A stretch of 64,000 nt of DNA, from the NCBI GenBank assembly GCA_904066235.2, contig CAJFCV020000003.1, positions 10,044,001-10,108,000 of the forward strand, given 5' to 3'. Shown here piece by piece: positions 1 to 11,002 of this stretch. Both the position numbers and the translations under genes were made by a program. Under the pieces are notes generated by a model. It was not told where the DNA came from. It worked only from the letters and a program-made list of their open reading frames with translations, and ran no database searches. Source of the stretch: Bursaphelenchus xylophilus. Taxonomy: Eukaryota > Nematoda > Chromadorea > Rhabditida > Aphelenchoididae. The stretch's first letter is position 1. Each line of letters begins with the position of its first letter.

Positions 1-1062
1 TGATGACCACAAATTTTCAGAATCGAATGATCAAAAAATTTTAGAAAGGCTCTTCCTATAATAAGGACAATCAGATCTTTGAAATTTATTTTGGGAATGA
101 TTTGGCTGTCAGTCCGTCGGGAAAACAGTTCGATTTCTCGGCAGCGAAATTTTCGGTGCGACAATGCTCATTATTTTCCCGACAGATTGTTGCTGGAAAT
201 TCAAGCTCGCGCTTTGCAGGCTTAGCTGAAATGTTCAACAAAAACTTTTGAGGAGATAAAACATAAAAAAATTTTGTATATTTTTGGCTATACCTTTGAC
301 AATTTCACTTGGAAAAACTGATTTTTTATCGTAATATGTAACGTGCTCTACATTTAAAAACAGAACTTCAATTTTTCATCTCAAAAATCACAAAAATTAT
401 CGAATTTCATACACCTTTTAGCCTATAAATAACTGATATACCAAGGGAATCATCACCTAAATATGTGCCAAACTGCAATTAATTTTACTCACATAAATTT
501 TCCTCCGTATTTTACCAAAAATAAAATTCTATCTAAAAGTCTAAACGTACTACACCGTTTTCCCCGAAAGCCCAAAAAAATTTCTTCCAGTTTCAAAAAG
601 AATATAAGCGAATAAATTATCAAAAGTGGACCCACTCATAAAACCGCGCTGTAATCGCATTTGGACGATGACACAATTTAATTCAGCACAAAAGAAAATT
701 TCTCAATTAACATAAAAAGAGATTTTACACCTCTCGATTCGATTATTGCCAAAAAACTCACTTAAGTTTGCATTCCAAGAAAAAGGTGGGAAATGGTAAT
801 TTGATTTATAGAACAACCTTGGCACCAAACAATAATCTAATATAAGAACGAAGAAAGTGTAATGGTGAAGTTCAAGGGAGCAGGGAAACTGTGGGGTTGA
901 AGGTTATGACAGAAGAACTGTCTTAAGCCGTGGGCGGTCAATCGCCGACACTAGCTAGAGCCAAATAAAGGCTATCGCTTTGCCCATCGCTTTGCCCCGT
1001 ATATCCTCTTGCCTGTTAGACGAATAGAAATAATAAGATGACTTCTTGACGTAAGCATAAAG
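1..1062. other. AT-rich intergenic region
   Basis: No convincing exon was found in this stretch apart from the diverged MITE copy at 105-190. The part from about 880 to 1060 is GC-richer and may be old repeat, but I could not match it to another sequence in the window. Confidence 0.5.
105..190. mobile_element. diverged MITE, CAGTCTGTCGG family
   Basis: A left end GTCAGTCCGTCGGGAAAA faces a right end CATTATTTTCCCGACAG, the same inverted tips as the better copies at 28067, 33188, 34460 and 47240. The interior is shortened compared with those copies. No coding capacity is seen. Confidence 0.55.
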
Positions 1063-1171
1063 CTAACCGGAAGCACATATGGAAATTAGTTTCATGATCG
1101 CAGATGCCTCACAATTGAAACCTATTAGGCCCTGTTCCAAAGTTCGTCCTCGAAAGAAGTGGCTTCTCTTG
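1063..1171. repeat. partial copy of the 43621-44392 element arm
   Basis: This stretch matches, with many substitutions, the right arm of the element ending at 44392. Shared blocks are CCTATTAGGCCCTGTTCC here against CCTACTAGGTCCCGTTCC there, and the CTTCTCTTG end against CTTCCCTTG. Only one end is present, so it is a truncated relic. No tRNA-like part is retained. Confidence 0.5.
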
Positions 1172-1385
1172 CAAGGATGGCTGTAACCTCGGCTTTATTC
1201 TCGAGGTCCGGCCCATCCGAAAACCCGGTACCCGGGTAAGGCCCAAGATTGAAGATTTAGCACAAGAGGAGACCCTGATCAAGAGGGTCAACAAAGATTC
1301 TAGCCAAAACAAGACGCTCCTAAACAAGAACCAAAGCGTATCTTTCAGAGGGTAAAAAATCTTACACACTACATATAACCTCTAC

Positions 1386-2715
1386 TTAAAGGACCTCACC
1401 AACTACATTTGAATCGCATTTTTACGGCTTGGAGGTGCGCTTCGCCAAAAGTTGCGAAAATCCCGCGACAAAAATAAAAACAAAAAATAATTGAGAATTT
1501 TTCTCGAAAATGCAAAACTGAAGCAATTTCATGTTCTGAAGCTGTAAAAAAAGCTTTCTGGTCATCTGAATCCTGTCAACATCCATGTGGATGCTCCTCG
1601 GGAAAGGTTGATGTAAGTTTTTTCGGTTTTCGCTTGGTTTTCCACATTTAGGTAGGAGTGAAGGAACTTGCGCAATATTTCGTCTGTTCTTTTGGAAAAT
1701 AACACGAGCGCAAAGTTGAGGTGCAGCTATTGAGCTCATGATTTGTGTGATGTCAGTTTCTTGCCTTTTCTAGCTGTTTTTGCCCATTTAGAGGTATTTT
1801 ATATTGTTTTAGTCAAGGCTTTTCAATTTCAGAGTTGGCCAATCGCCTGGAACGACCCATGGAGAAGAATTCCCTTCATGGAAACGCCTTGGCATCAAGG
1901 TTTGAGTCAGGGACGTCATCTATAGGATATTTGTATAAGGTAGTGTGTATTTTTACTTGGTTGTTTAAAATTTAGATACGTAATTTCTCAGCCTCTATGA
2001 AATTAGTTTCAGACTGGGACTTGTCTTCGTGAACCAGTGGATCCGTTACAGAGACGAAAACGGGTCGTACAACGTCAAGTCGGCCAAAACCTGCATGGTT
2101 AATATCTTTTATTAATGTATTAGATAATAAAACATATAAAGTTACATTCTTTAGTTTTAAAATAGATTTAGATCAAGAAGCTTTATGACATTCGCAGATC
2201 CTAGTGGTCAAGGCGGTTCCTTCATCTTCATAGATCGTTCCAGGGGATTGGCCAACTCTGAAATTGAAAAGCCTTGACTAAAACAATATAAAATACCTCT
2301 AAATGGGCAAAAACAGCTAGAACAAGGGAAGAAATTGACATCACACAAATCGTGAGCCCAATAGCTGCTCCTCAACATTGCGCTCGTGCTGTTTTTCAAA
2401 AGAACAGACGAAATATTGCACAAGTTCCTTCACTCCTACCTAAATGTAGAAAACCAAGCAAAACCCGAAAAAACTTACATCAACCTTTCCCGAGGAGCAT
2501 CCACATGGGTGTTGGCAGGATTCAGATGACCAGAAAGCTTTTTCTACAGCTTCAGAACATGAAATTGCTTCAGTTTTGCATTTTCGAGAAAAATTCTCAA
2601 TTATTTTTTTATATTCTTTGTATTTGTTTTTTTCGCGGGATCTTCGCAACTTTTGGCGAAGCGCACCTCCAAGCCGTAAAAATGCGATTCAAATGTAGTT
2701 GGTGAGGCCCTTTAA
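1386..2715. mobile_element. foldback element with ~500 bp inverted arms, TTAA-flanked
   Basis: The left arm (about 1386-1870) is repeated in reverse at about 2225-2715; for example TTTTTACGGCTTGGAGGTGC near 1420 faces its complement near 2670. TTAA sits at both outer ends, as for piggyBac-type insertion, so TTAA may be the target duplication. Arms and centre contain coding-like stretches with splice-like borders: an acceptor at about 1831, a GTA donor after about 1938, and a centre exon-like block at about 2009-2098. No complete protein results, and I recognise no transposase. It may be a non-autonomous derivative or may have captured host exon sequence. Confidence 0.7.
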
Positions 2716-4200
2716 TAAACTTCCGGTAAAAAAATCTTTCCTTTACAAACAATTCCAAAGGTTTCAAGAGTGAATTTGAGGCGTACTGAAATCTCCGTAC
2801 AACGAACTACTTTTATAACAAATAAAGTTTTTACTTTCCTTAAATACCTTGTGATGTCCTACAACGGCATTATCGAAACATACATCCCCCATAGAATCTG
2901 CAGTTTCATCAAGTTTAACACCAGTTTCAACGGCTCACGAAATAAGGTAGTGCCATTAGAAGTTTAGAAATCCTGTTCATCCGGCTTTCCCGACAGCATT
3001 ACTCACCCATATGTTTTTGCGTTAATTTATGCAAAGCAATGAAGAAACGACGCGCCCTTTTCTCCTTTCTTTTCTTAAAAATCACGAATCTGAAAAAGTA
3101 TTTCCATTCTCTGGACAATAAAATTTGGCGGGACGTTTGTATTCAGTTTAATCTAGCGCTAGACACTTGTAAAAAATAAAAACAAAAAAAATGATACGAG
3201 AAGAAAATAAGCCGTGTATTTTATAATCTATAATAGTATATAGTGTGTTACTATTCTAAAAAGGTAAGTTAAGAGGAATTTGAATTGTTTGGGATAGTAC
3301 AAAAATAGACACAGCTAAAAATATGGCACACGCTTTAAGAGAAGTTATTTTTTCATGAATTTGCATTCATTTGGTATTGAAATTAGAGCAAGCAGAACTA
3401 GTTTTAGGCGATGACTAATATACGAATATTATGATAGACAAAAAATACAGTGAAATCTATAAAAAAATAAAAATTTCAGTGCTCCTAAGTGTCAATTTTG
3501 AGCCAGAATCAAGCTTAGAACAACAAAGGCCCTTAGTGAACAAATTTTTAGTCCGATTTATTCTATAATATACTACAAAAGTAGGGTTGCTTGAATTTCT
3601 AAAACTGTCATCCAAATCCCCAAGAATTCCCCAAAATTTCAATTTCCGACCTTTCAACCCTCACTTGGACCTTGCCGAAATGCTTGAAACTCCAAGCCAA
3701 AAGAACAACTCAATCTACTTCTAATCCAAGTTCCTCCGCACCCTCTGACATCTGTGCGAACGGCAAACAAAACCGAAATCAAAAGAGCGAAAGTTCCGAC
3801 GGGCCCGCAATGCTCTTTTTATGAGTCCTGATTCCGAAAAGCGCGGAGATTATGTGTCCCCAGGCAATGGCACTCAAAAATATCAAAAATTCGGAACAAA
3901 TTTGGCAGAAGGACGTTTTTGAGGAGCGGGGGAATAAAAGTCCGAAGCGTTCCTTTCCCCCCTTCCTGACGCAATCTCCGAAATTGAATTCGGGCTTAAG
4001 TTTGTAGACATCGTGCCGAAATCAGAGCTTAAGCTGATTTCGCGAGAGAGTCTGGGATTACTGTAGATGATGATGGAGTTTGAGGGAGAGTCGTTTTAGG
4101 CGGGAATGATATTGAAATGCAATGTAAACCAAATTTTATGGGATTGACGGCGGAATATAACGTCCAATCAGCGCGACAAATTTCGTTGAAATTTTTTTAC
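2716..4200. other. intergenic, weak coding-like tract at 3600-3980
   Basis: Mostly AT-rich with nothing assignable. From about 3600 to 3980 the base composition rises and two plus-strand frames stay open with protein-like composition, one ending at about 3722 and one reaching about 3832. No acceptor or start codon decides between them, so I do not call a gene. The same tract could be a promoter or a 5' leader. Confidence 0.35.
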
Positions 4201-4209
4201 GTCTATGCC

Positions 4210-4545
4210 TTTATAATAGACCTTTGCAAAAAGTGCATAGACCTTATTTCGCAGCGCACGGTGCATTCATTTTTTCCTTTTTTTGCACTGTGTAATGTCT
4301 GTCGCGCGAATTTTGCTCGCGCGACACCATTGAAAAACCTTTTGCCGCTGCGATTTTTCAATTGCACGGTGCAAAAGGTCAACTGCACACTGTGGAAAGC
4401 TTGCTGCTGCAAAAAATCGAGGCATTTTCGAAGCGGCCTAGTGTTCATGCACAGTGCAAAGAAATTGAATTTTCGCACTGTGCGGAGCTCAAAATAGGCT
4501 AAAATTGGCCATGCACCGTGCAAAAAGCCCCAACTTTTGCACAGT
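4210..4545. repeat. GCACNGTGC palindrome cluster
   Basis: At least seven near copies of the nonamer GCACNGTGC occur in about 340 bp (for example GCACGGTGC at about 4257 and 4367, and GCACAGTGC at about 4451 and 4538). The cluster is broadly self-complementary, so overlapping open frames on both strands here are by-products of the palindromes. It belongs to the dispersed family described at 18030-18128. Confidence 0.75.
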
Positions 4546-5061
4546 GCAAAATCTTGATTGCAAATTTTTGCAAAAAAATTTTACATAGAAAAAAGCAAAC
4601 AAATAACATCTGAGAAATCCATAACGATACTATTAAAACACGATTTCTGAGTCACTGTATCAGCCGTGGACATTCAAAAAAATCGATTTTGAGATTTTTG
4701 TTTTAAAATGACCGGGGGCATCCTACTAACGTATTACCGTCACATTTTTGCCCAATTCTTCCGTTAACCTACTGTAATTTACAATAGTATGATTTTACAG
4801 TAATCGGGTATTACTCAAAAAGTACGCATCGTAATTGGCTGAAATTGGTATTATAAAGGTTTTGGCACCTTATCATTACAATGGATGCCGAATTTTGGCT
4901 GTTGGGTTACTGTAACATAGTGAAACCTTTGTTCGGCCGCACAAAATCGGCCATAAAAAGTTTGTTTCTGAAAACCCACAGCCAATTTTTGGATATGTTA
5001 ATAAGCATAAAATTCTGCTATATAAACGTTAAAAAAATGTGCAAAAATCCATAATACCAAT

Positions 5062-5131
5062 TTCGTGGTATAGTGGATTTTGGTCAAAATTTGTAATCGG
5101 AAGGTCCCGGGTTCGATTCCCACTGGACGAA
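5062..5131 (+). pseudogene. tRNA-like sequence in left foldback arm
   Basis: The stretch has an A box (TGGTATAGTGG) and a consensus B box (GGTTCGATTCC). Its outer ends TTCG and CGAA can pair as the start of an acceptor stem. The loop region reads TTTGTAA, which would suggest a Thr(UGU)-type origin, but the anticodon stem and lower acceptor pairs are poor. A functional tRNA is unlikely; an internal pol III promoter may persist. Confidence 0.65.
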
Positions 5132-6135
5132 AAATGTAACAGGCTGCAGAGAACCTTAGGAAATCTACCCGGATGGGGTTGTTAGACACATTTAAGCCAT
5201 GTAAGAATATATCCAAGACGTTAATGCAACTTTTAACATATTTTTTGAAGGTAAAATAATCGTTTCGGTTTTATTGGATTTTCCGACAAGCTTAGTTGCA
5301 GAAAACCGCTAAAAATAAAATATATAGGGTTTTCGAGCATACTCAATTCAATGAAAGCGAGTTTTCGGAACCAAGGTTACTGTAACATAGAAAAACAAAG
5401 ATTCGGCAGTTAAAAATCGGCTGTAAAATTTTTCTTTTCAACGTCAAGCTGACAGATATTTGATTTTCGGAATCACCGTAAAATTCTGCTCTATAAACAA
5501 TCAAGAAACGATTTTTTTATTTACAACGCTTTATTTTGTGGGGAATTACTTTTAAATTTTAAAATTGTAAATAAAACTATGTTAGCGAAAGAATTAGAGT
5601 AAAATACTTCAACGACAAGCTAAAGCCACCAATTCAATTTATTGCAGGCCAAAAACTCAAAATAATTTTTTTCTTATTTTCGCACAAGATTTATGGACTT
5701 GAAAATTTCGGTGCAAATATAAAAAATCTGTGACATGCAAAAAATGGAGTTAAGATACAGTATAATTTGTCTCTAGAGCAGAATTTTACGATGATTCCGA
5801 AAATCGAATAACCGTCGGCTTGACGTCGAAAAGAAAAATTTTACGGCCGATTTTTAACGGCCGAACCTTTGTTTTTCTATGTTACAGTAACCTTGGTTCC
5901 GAAAACTCGCTTTGATTGAATTGAGCATGCTCGAAAACCCTATATGTTTTATTTTTACCGGTTTTATGCAACTAAGCTTGTCGGAAAATCCAATAAAACC
6001 AAAACGATTATTTTACCTTCAACAAATTTGTTAAAATTTGCATTAACGTCTTGGATATAGTCTTAAATGGCTTAAATGTGTCTAACAAACCCATCCGGGT
6101 AGATTTCCTAAGGTTCTCTGCAGCCTGTTACATTT

Positions 6136-6205
6136 TTCGTCCAGTGGGAATCGAACCCGGGACCTTCCGATTACAAATTTTGACCAAAATCCACTATACC
6201 ACGAA
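6136..6205 (-). pseudogene. tRNA-like sequence in right foldback arm
   Basis: Exact mirror partner of 5062-5131, with the same A and B boxes and the same unusual TTTGTAA loop. Because the arms are inverted, the two tRNA-like units would be transcribed toward each other and produce a very long hairpin if either reads through. Confidence 0.65.
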
Positions 6206-6645
6206 ATTGGTATTATGGCTTTTTGCACATTTTTTTAACGTTTATATAGCAGAATTTTATGCTTATTAACATATCCAAAAATTGGCTGTGGGTTTTCAGA
6301 AACAAACTTTTTATGGCCGATTTTGTGCGGCCGAACAAAGGTTTCACTATGTTACAGTAACCCAACAGCCAAAATTCGGCATCCATTGTAATGATAAGGT
6401 GCCAAAACCTTTATAATACCAATTTCAACCAATTACGATGCGTACTTTTTGAGTAATACCCGATTACTGTAAAATCATACTATTGTAAATTACAGTAGGT
6501 TAACGGAAGAATTGGGCAAAAATGTGACGGTAATACGTTAGTAGGATGCCCCCGGTCATTTTAAAACAAAAATCTCAAAATCGATTTTTTTGAATGTCCA
6601 CGTCTAACTGGCGGCTGATTCAGTGACTCAGAAATTGAGTTTTAA

Positions 6646-7180
6646 ACCATAAAAGCAACCATTTAAAATAAGGGTGACATTATCTTTCCTCATCTTCAGT
6701 TCGTTACATACGAATCCTGGAGTTAGTCATGTAAGAACATGTATCCTACACCGTTAGAATAAACAAGCTTCTCGTTTGTTACACTGCTATTACTATTATA
6801 CAACTAAACCGAAGTTTTTCCCAACTGCTACTTCCAGTTACCTACAGACTACAATCTAGTTTGGAGACCTGAAAAATTGCCTGTTCCATGAAGATCAATC
6901 TTCTTGTTCGAACCGAAAAAGGCTTGATTACGATCTGAAACCGTAGTTGAATCGAACAGTTGAGCGATCAAAAGTTACTACCGAAAACTTTCAACAGCGT
7001 TTCAACATTAAACATCAGAGAGGATAGCGAGAAATAAATAGTTATTAGTGTAAATTTAATGGAAGAAATCTGTAGAAGAAACTGAAATCAAAGGAGAAAC
7101 ATTAATACATGGCTTTAGAAGTGACTAAATTTCCTTGCTATTCTTGTTATGGGCCTATTTTTTGATTTTTTTTTCATTTT
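6646..7180. other. intergenic region, no feature
   Basis: AT-rich sequence between the foldback element and the next palindrome unit. I find no exon with matched splice sites and no recognisable RNA gene. Confidence 0.5.
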
Positions 7181-7182
7181 CT

Positions 7183-7290
7183 TGCACAGTGCAGAGAAAT
7201 CGTAAATTTGCACCGTGCGAAGACGAAAAAAGGCTAAAAATGGCGTTGCACGGTGCAGAAGTTTCCGCATTTTGCACAGTGCAAAAAGCG
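7183..7290. repeat. GCACNGTGC hairpin unit
   Basis: Four nonamers in order, GCACAGTGC, GCACCGTGC, GCACGGTGC and GCACAGTGC, form two per arm around a centre containing AGGCTAAAAATGG. This is the standard architecture of the family, about 108 bp long. Confidence 0.8.
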
Positions 7291-8490
7291 TTTTTAAAAG
7301 GATGGAACTTTGTACAGCGAACTTTTTCACACCGAAATCTCTCTATAGCAAACATTTTTGAAGTTGCCAAAAGACAATGTTAGGCCGAAATAAGCATCAC
7401 AAAATCTTGACAATAATTATAACGAATAAAATTTTCAGCCCTTTGCGACATGTCGTGCAGCGGATTTTTTTGCATTAAAAATCAATTTTCCTATCAAAAT
7501 TTTATCTTCAAGATCAAAACATTTCGATCCAAAATAAAGTCCGCTCATCCCTCCAAGCCCTCAAATATAACATCGGTCTCTTTCTCGCCCTAAAATCAAA
7601 TCTCAAATCTCTCGTTTGCCCCGTTCGCTATTCAAAAGAGCCCTTTCAAATTTCTCAAGTCCAAAAATATTCAGGCCTCTCGAAGATAAGGGTCAAGCCA
7701 ATTCGAATAACCATTCCCCCCGAATCAGCTGTCTTTACAAAAAACGGCTATCAAATTCGAATTTGTGCAAAACAACTGGACCTCGGCTTTAGCGAATCGT
7801 TTCAAAAAAAGCTCCATTTTTTGAGTGACCGGTCACTTTCGGAAAGGTGATGGATCAGCTTGGATTACTCGGCTTTATAAAAAAAGTGTTCAAAAGTTTG
7901 TGCAAACTGGACAGCACTCTGTGATCGATTGGAAACATAATATACAGGGTTGTCAATGGATTCCGGAGAAGATTTTGGAACATTAGGGGAGAATTCTACC
8001 ATAATTTGAGTGTTTACTACAAAAAACCCTGGTAAAATCCTTTCGGAAAATAATAAAGCAGCCTCAGTTCAGATCCAGTGGAAGCCGGGATCAGCGTTCC
8101 CTCCCAAAATCCCCGTTCACACAAAGAAAACACAATGAGAAATCCTCCAAATCTTGATCCCATCTTCTTTCGTACCAAAGACGCGACTATTACAATGTTA
8201 TGTGATTTCTGGACGATTGCACTTGTTCTGCGGTTTATTTATTCGAGAGTAATCAAATTGTAAAAGTCAAACCGCAATAAATAATTTCCTACGTCAGAGT
8301 TGGGAGTGTTACGTGTGACCTATTATTCGGTTGAATGTTTGGTTATTCTGTTTGATTTGTAGCTGATACTTTTGCATGAAATAGTTCGGAATGAGAAGAG
8401 AGGGCCACAGAAATAGATTGAGAGATAGAATGGCTGCGGAAAGATGTGGTTCAAAACGAGCAATTTTATTTCCTGCAATATTTTCTTACA
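7291..8490. other. intergenic region
   Basis: No gene could be supported. Composition rises at about 7540-7860 and a 61-aa frame starts at 8078, but neither has splice signals or recognisable sequence. The stretch may be regulatory or the edge of an unseen gene. Confidence 0.4.
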
Positions 8491-8496
8491 AGGTTA

Positions 8497-8940
8497 TGCA
8501 CTGTCCAAAATCTAAACTGCACTGCGTGCAAAGGGTAAAAAAGCCTATTTTTGACTTTGCACAGTGCAAAATTCAGGAACTATTGCACAGTGCAAAAAAT
8601 TGTTTTTACTGCATCGTGCAAGAGAAAAAGAAGCCTATTTTTGGCCTTGCACAGTGCAAAATCTAGATTGCATGCAACATGTGATAGAAAAGGAAGCCTA
8701 TTTTTATTTTTGCGAAGTGCAAAAATCACGATCTATCGCATAGTGCAAAAAATTGTTTTGACTGCACCGTGCAAGAGAGAAAAAAGCCTATTTTTGGCCT
8801 TGCACTACGCAAAATTGAGGATCTATTGCACAGTGCAAAAAATTGTTTTTACTGCACCGTGCGAGGAAAAAAAGAAGTCTATTTTTGGCCTTGCACAGTG
8901 CAAAATTCAGATTTATTGCATGGTGCAAAAAGCGAAATTT
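8497..8940. repeat. tandem array of GCACNGTGC units
   Basis: Ten or so nonamers occur in about 440 bp, with the spacer AGCCTATTTTTGGCCTTGCA repeated four times (near 8543, 8632, 8786 and 8878) at spacings of roughly 90-155 bp. Three overlapping 71-135 aa frames here are repeat read-through, not genes. This is the only place in the window where units are arranged head to tail as a tandem array. Confidence 0.8.
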
Positions 8941-9078
8941 TTTTTCCCAATCAGGTAATTTATGCCAATGCCTGTCACCACTAACATATCATCGAGTGTT
9001 ACTATGAAATTTTAATTACATTTTAAAGTCGTTAAAAATCTAAAATTTTACGTTTGATCAAACCAAATTCTCAATAAG

Positions 9079-9204
9079 TTAACCGCTCACTGATCCCCAA
9101 ATCCCAGATCCTCTCCCACTGTACAGACGGAAGAGTTCTCGCTGGTCAAGAGAACAATCGGAGGGAACACTTTGATTAGCACTTCCCACTCGAGAAATCT
9201 CAAA
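9079..9204 (-). CDS. terminal exon of an unrecognised gene
   Basis: After a good 3' splice site (GGATATTCAG, minus strand) the sequence is open in two frames. One gives 41 residues beginning FEISRVGSANQSV and stops at 9079; the other ends TVGEDLGFGDQ and stops at 9087. Composition (GC-richer than its surroundings) and the splice site argue for coding sequence, but the frame is undecided. No upstream exon was found before the lipase gene, which starts at 9831 on the other strand. Family unknown. Confidence 0.3.
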   Translation of the reverse strand, partial: FEISRVGSANQSVPSDCSLDQRELFRLYSGRGSGIWGSVSG

Positions 9205-9830
9205 CTGAATATCCGGTTAATGTTTATCCTTCCTGCGCTAATCCCTCGTGTTTGACTTTGGATCGTATTTTAGAGAAAAAAATAAAAAATTGAACTGAAT
9301 GAAACCAAAAAAAATTTAGGCTAATTGCAAAATAAAGGGCTTGTATGTATTAATTGCGAAAAAAGAATAAAAACAGCCACAAGGCAGAGAAATTACAAGA
9401 AAGCTCCAGAGAAACCGGACATTATGTACATAATAAATTTTGACGTAGGATAATTTGTTTTTTTACGTATTATCGAATTATGCAAGTTGCTTTTTTGGTC
9501 TTTCGCCTTGATTGTTTTGTTTACTTGTTCTATTAGTAGGCGTAAAAGGCCAATCCACTTGACACTAAAGTTGTTAAAATTAAAGAGTTCGAGAGTAAAA
9601 ATAACTTTTATGTAATATACTTCTTTTTTTTACTGGAGAAATTTTTTCAACCATTGCAAAGTGTCCTGATTGCCGCAAAAATAAGTGAATAGTGCTTTTA
9701 TCAAGCTTTTAGAATTTAGCATCGCTTTCAGACTGATTATTATTCTTTTCAATCACAGAAGATTGCATATTTAATACGGTCGACTTAGAAGGCTTCCGTA
9801 GATGACGCTCTTTTTCATTTCCAACGTGGT
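9205..9830. other. region upstream of the lipase gene
   Basis: AT-rich with no exon found. It must contain the lipase promoter if the lipase start is right. I recognise no specific regulatory site. Confidence 0.4.
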
Positions 9831-10931
9831 ATGCACGCGTGGCAACCTTTACGACTGGTTCTATTGATCATCAGTGTCGCGGCGTATGGAGTTGAATTTG
9901 ATGACAAGTTGGCTAGACACAAATTGTTTCCCTTGGCAGTGTCTGCATATGCAAATGATCCGCACGAATGCCTGGCTCGTAAATTTAATAATTCTCAGGT
10001 CAGAAACTATTCTTTCAAAAGATTTTGGGATTTCAGTTTCTTACAAAGTACATCACGCCTTGCGATGCAGAGAACACGACCATCCCTTGCTTCAGCTTCA
10101 TTGCAGTGAACCATGAGGACAAAGCTTTGATGATATCCTTTCGGTGAGTGGAGACTCTACAACATTCCTCATCAAAAAGAAAGAAGACATATGTATCCCG
10201 TATTTTACCTTATGGTTTTGTTGAATCGAAACGACAGGCCTTTGATCTCGAATTTACTACTAGCTATACAATGACGATATAATTTTAGAGGCTCAACATC
10301 CGCTTATCAAGTTTATCATGTGGTTTATGACACCTTGCGTAAGAAGGAGGTCGACGCTTTTAACGGTACAAAGATTGGCTATTATTTTTATCATGCGTTT
10401 GATCAGATGTGGAACAAAGGCATGAAAAAAGACTTTGAACGCTATGAAAAGCAATTTAAAGAATATCAAATATGGGTAGGGCCGACTTACTCTATTTCAA
10501 CTCCCTTTCAGATCACCGGCCATTCGCTAGGTGGAGCTCTAGCTTCTTTGCTTGCCGCTTCAATTGTCTTTAACTATCCACAACACAGCGAGCGAGTTGT
10601 ATTGTACACTTATGGTGAGCCTCGCGTCGGAAACAAAAAGTTTGCCGATTTTTTGGACAGTAATGTTAAAAACTCATTTCGAGTGATTCATAACAAAGAT
10701 CTTGTGGTTAATATTCCACCACTCGATGAAAACCGATTTTACCATCGGAAAAACGCTGTTTTTTACCAAAACAATATGAAAGAAGGAGATGACTTCATTC
10801 TTTGCAATGGAACGGATCAATATTGTACTAAAAAATATACAAGGTTCCCACCGAGCGTAAGAGATCACCATTACTACTACGGAGTATGGGCATCGCGCTA
10901 CGGTCGCAATAATTGTCAACCATTACAGTAG
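9831..10931 (+). CDS. secreted class 3 (alpha/beta hydrolase) lipase
   Basis: Four exons, 9831-9998, 10037-10143, 10289-10475 and 10512-10931, give 293 residues, the usual size for nematode Lipase_3 proteins. A hydrophobic N-terminus (about residues 8-20) is a signal peptide, so the enzyme is likely secreted, probably acting on triacylglycerol or other lipid esters in gut or body fluid. The nucleophile elbow GHSLGG puts the catalytic serine at about 159; Asp of HNKDLVV (about 217) and His of RDHHYYYG (about 273/274) complete the triad. The upstream SFRG motif precedes the fold core. Introns one and three are only 38 and 36 bp. The 36-bp intron is divisible by three and lacks a stop, so an unspliced read gives a slightly longer frame; removing it restores the family motif IWITGHSLGG. 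The substrate cannot be told from the sequence. Confidence 0.9.
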
Positions 10932-11002
10932 TCAAGTGTTACTTTTTTATTATTCGTTAAAAGGATTAAAAACTCAAATATTCATCATCTTGCTAAAAAA
11001 TC

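Larger units (their letters stand above)
4633..6645. mobile_element. 2.0 kb TTAA-flanked foldback element, copy 1, with tRNA-like arms
   Basis: The arms are nearly perfect inverted repeats for almost their whole length of about 900 bp each. Outer ends are TTAAAACACGATTTCTGAGTC (left) and its near complement ending GAGTTTTAA (right). TTAA at each tip fits a TTAA target duplication. The two ends differ by an about 14 bp block (GCCAGTTAGAC-type) present only at the right end here. Each arm holds a tRNA-like sequence pointing inward. No transposase is encoded; the two identical 72-aa frames at 4998 and 6051 are one sequence read from both arms. A second copy lies at 22460-24740. Confidence 0.88.

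Noticed and set aside
5062..5131. Functional tRNA gene
   Set aside because: Anticodon stem and inner acceptor pairs are poor, and four copies occur only inside mobile elements.
4998..6269. Two 72-residue frames of nearly identical sequence on opposite strands
   Set aside because: They are one stretch read from both mirrored foldback arms and include the tRNA-like unit; no sign of coding selection.
8497..8940. CRISPR-like array
   Set aside because: Repeats are palindromic and spacers are not unique; the genome is eukaryotic.
8391..8984. Overlapping frames of 71-135 residues
   Set aside because: They translate the tandem GCACNGTGC array; the repeated peptide HSAK/TVQ pattern is the nonamer in different frames.
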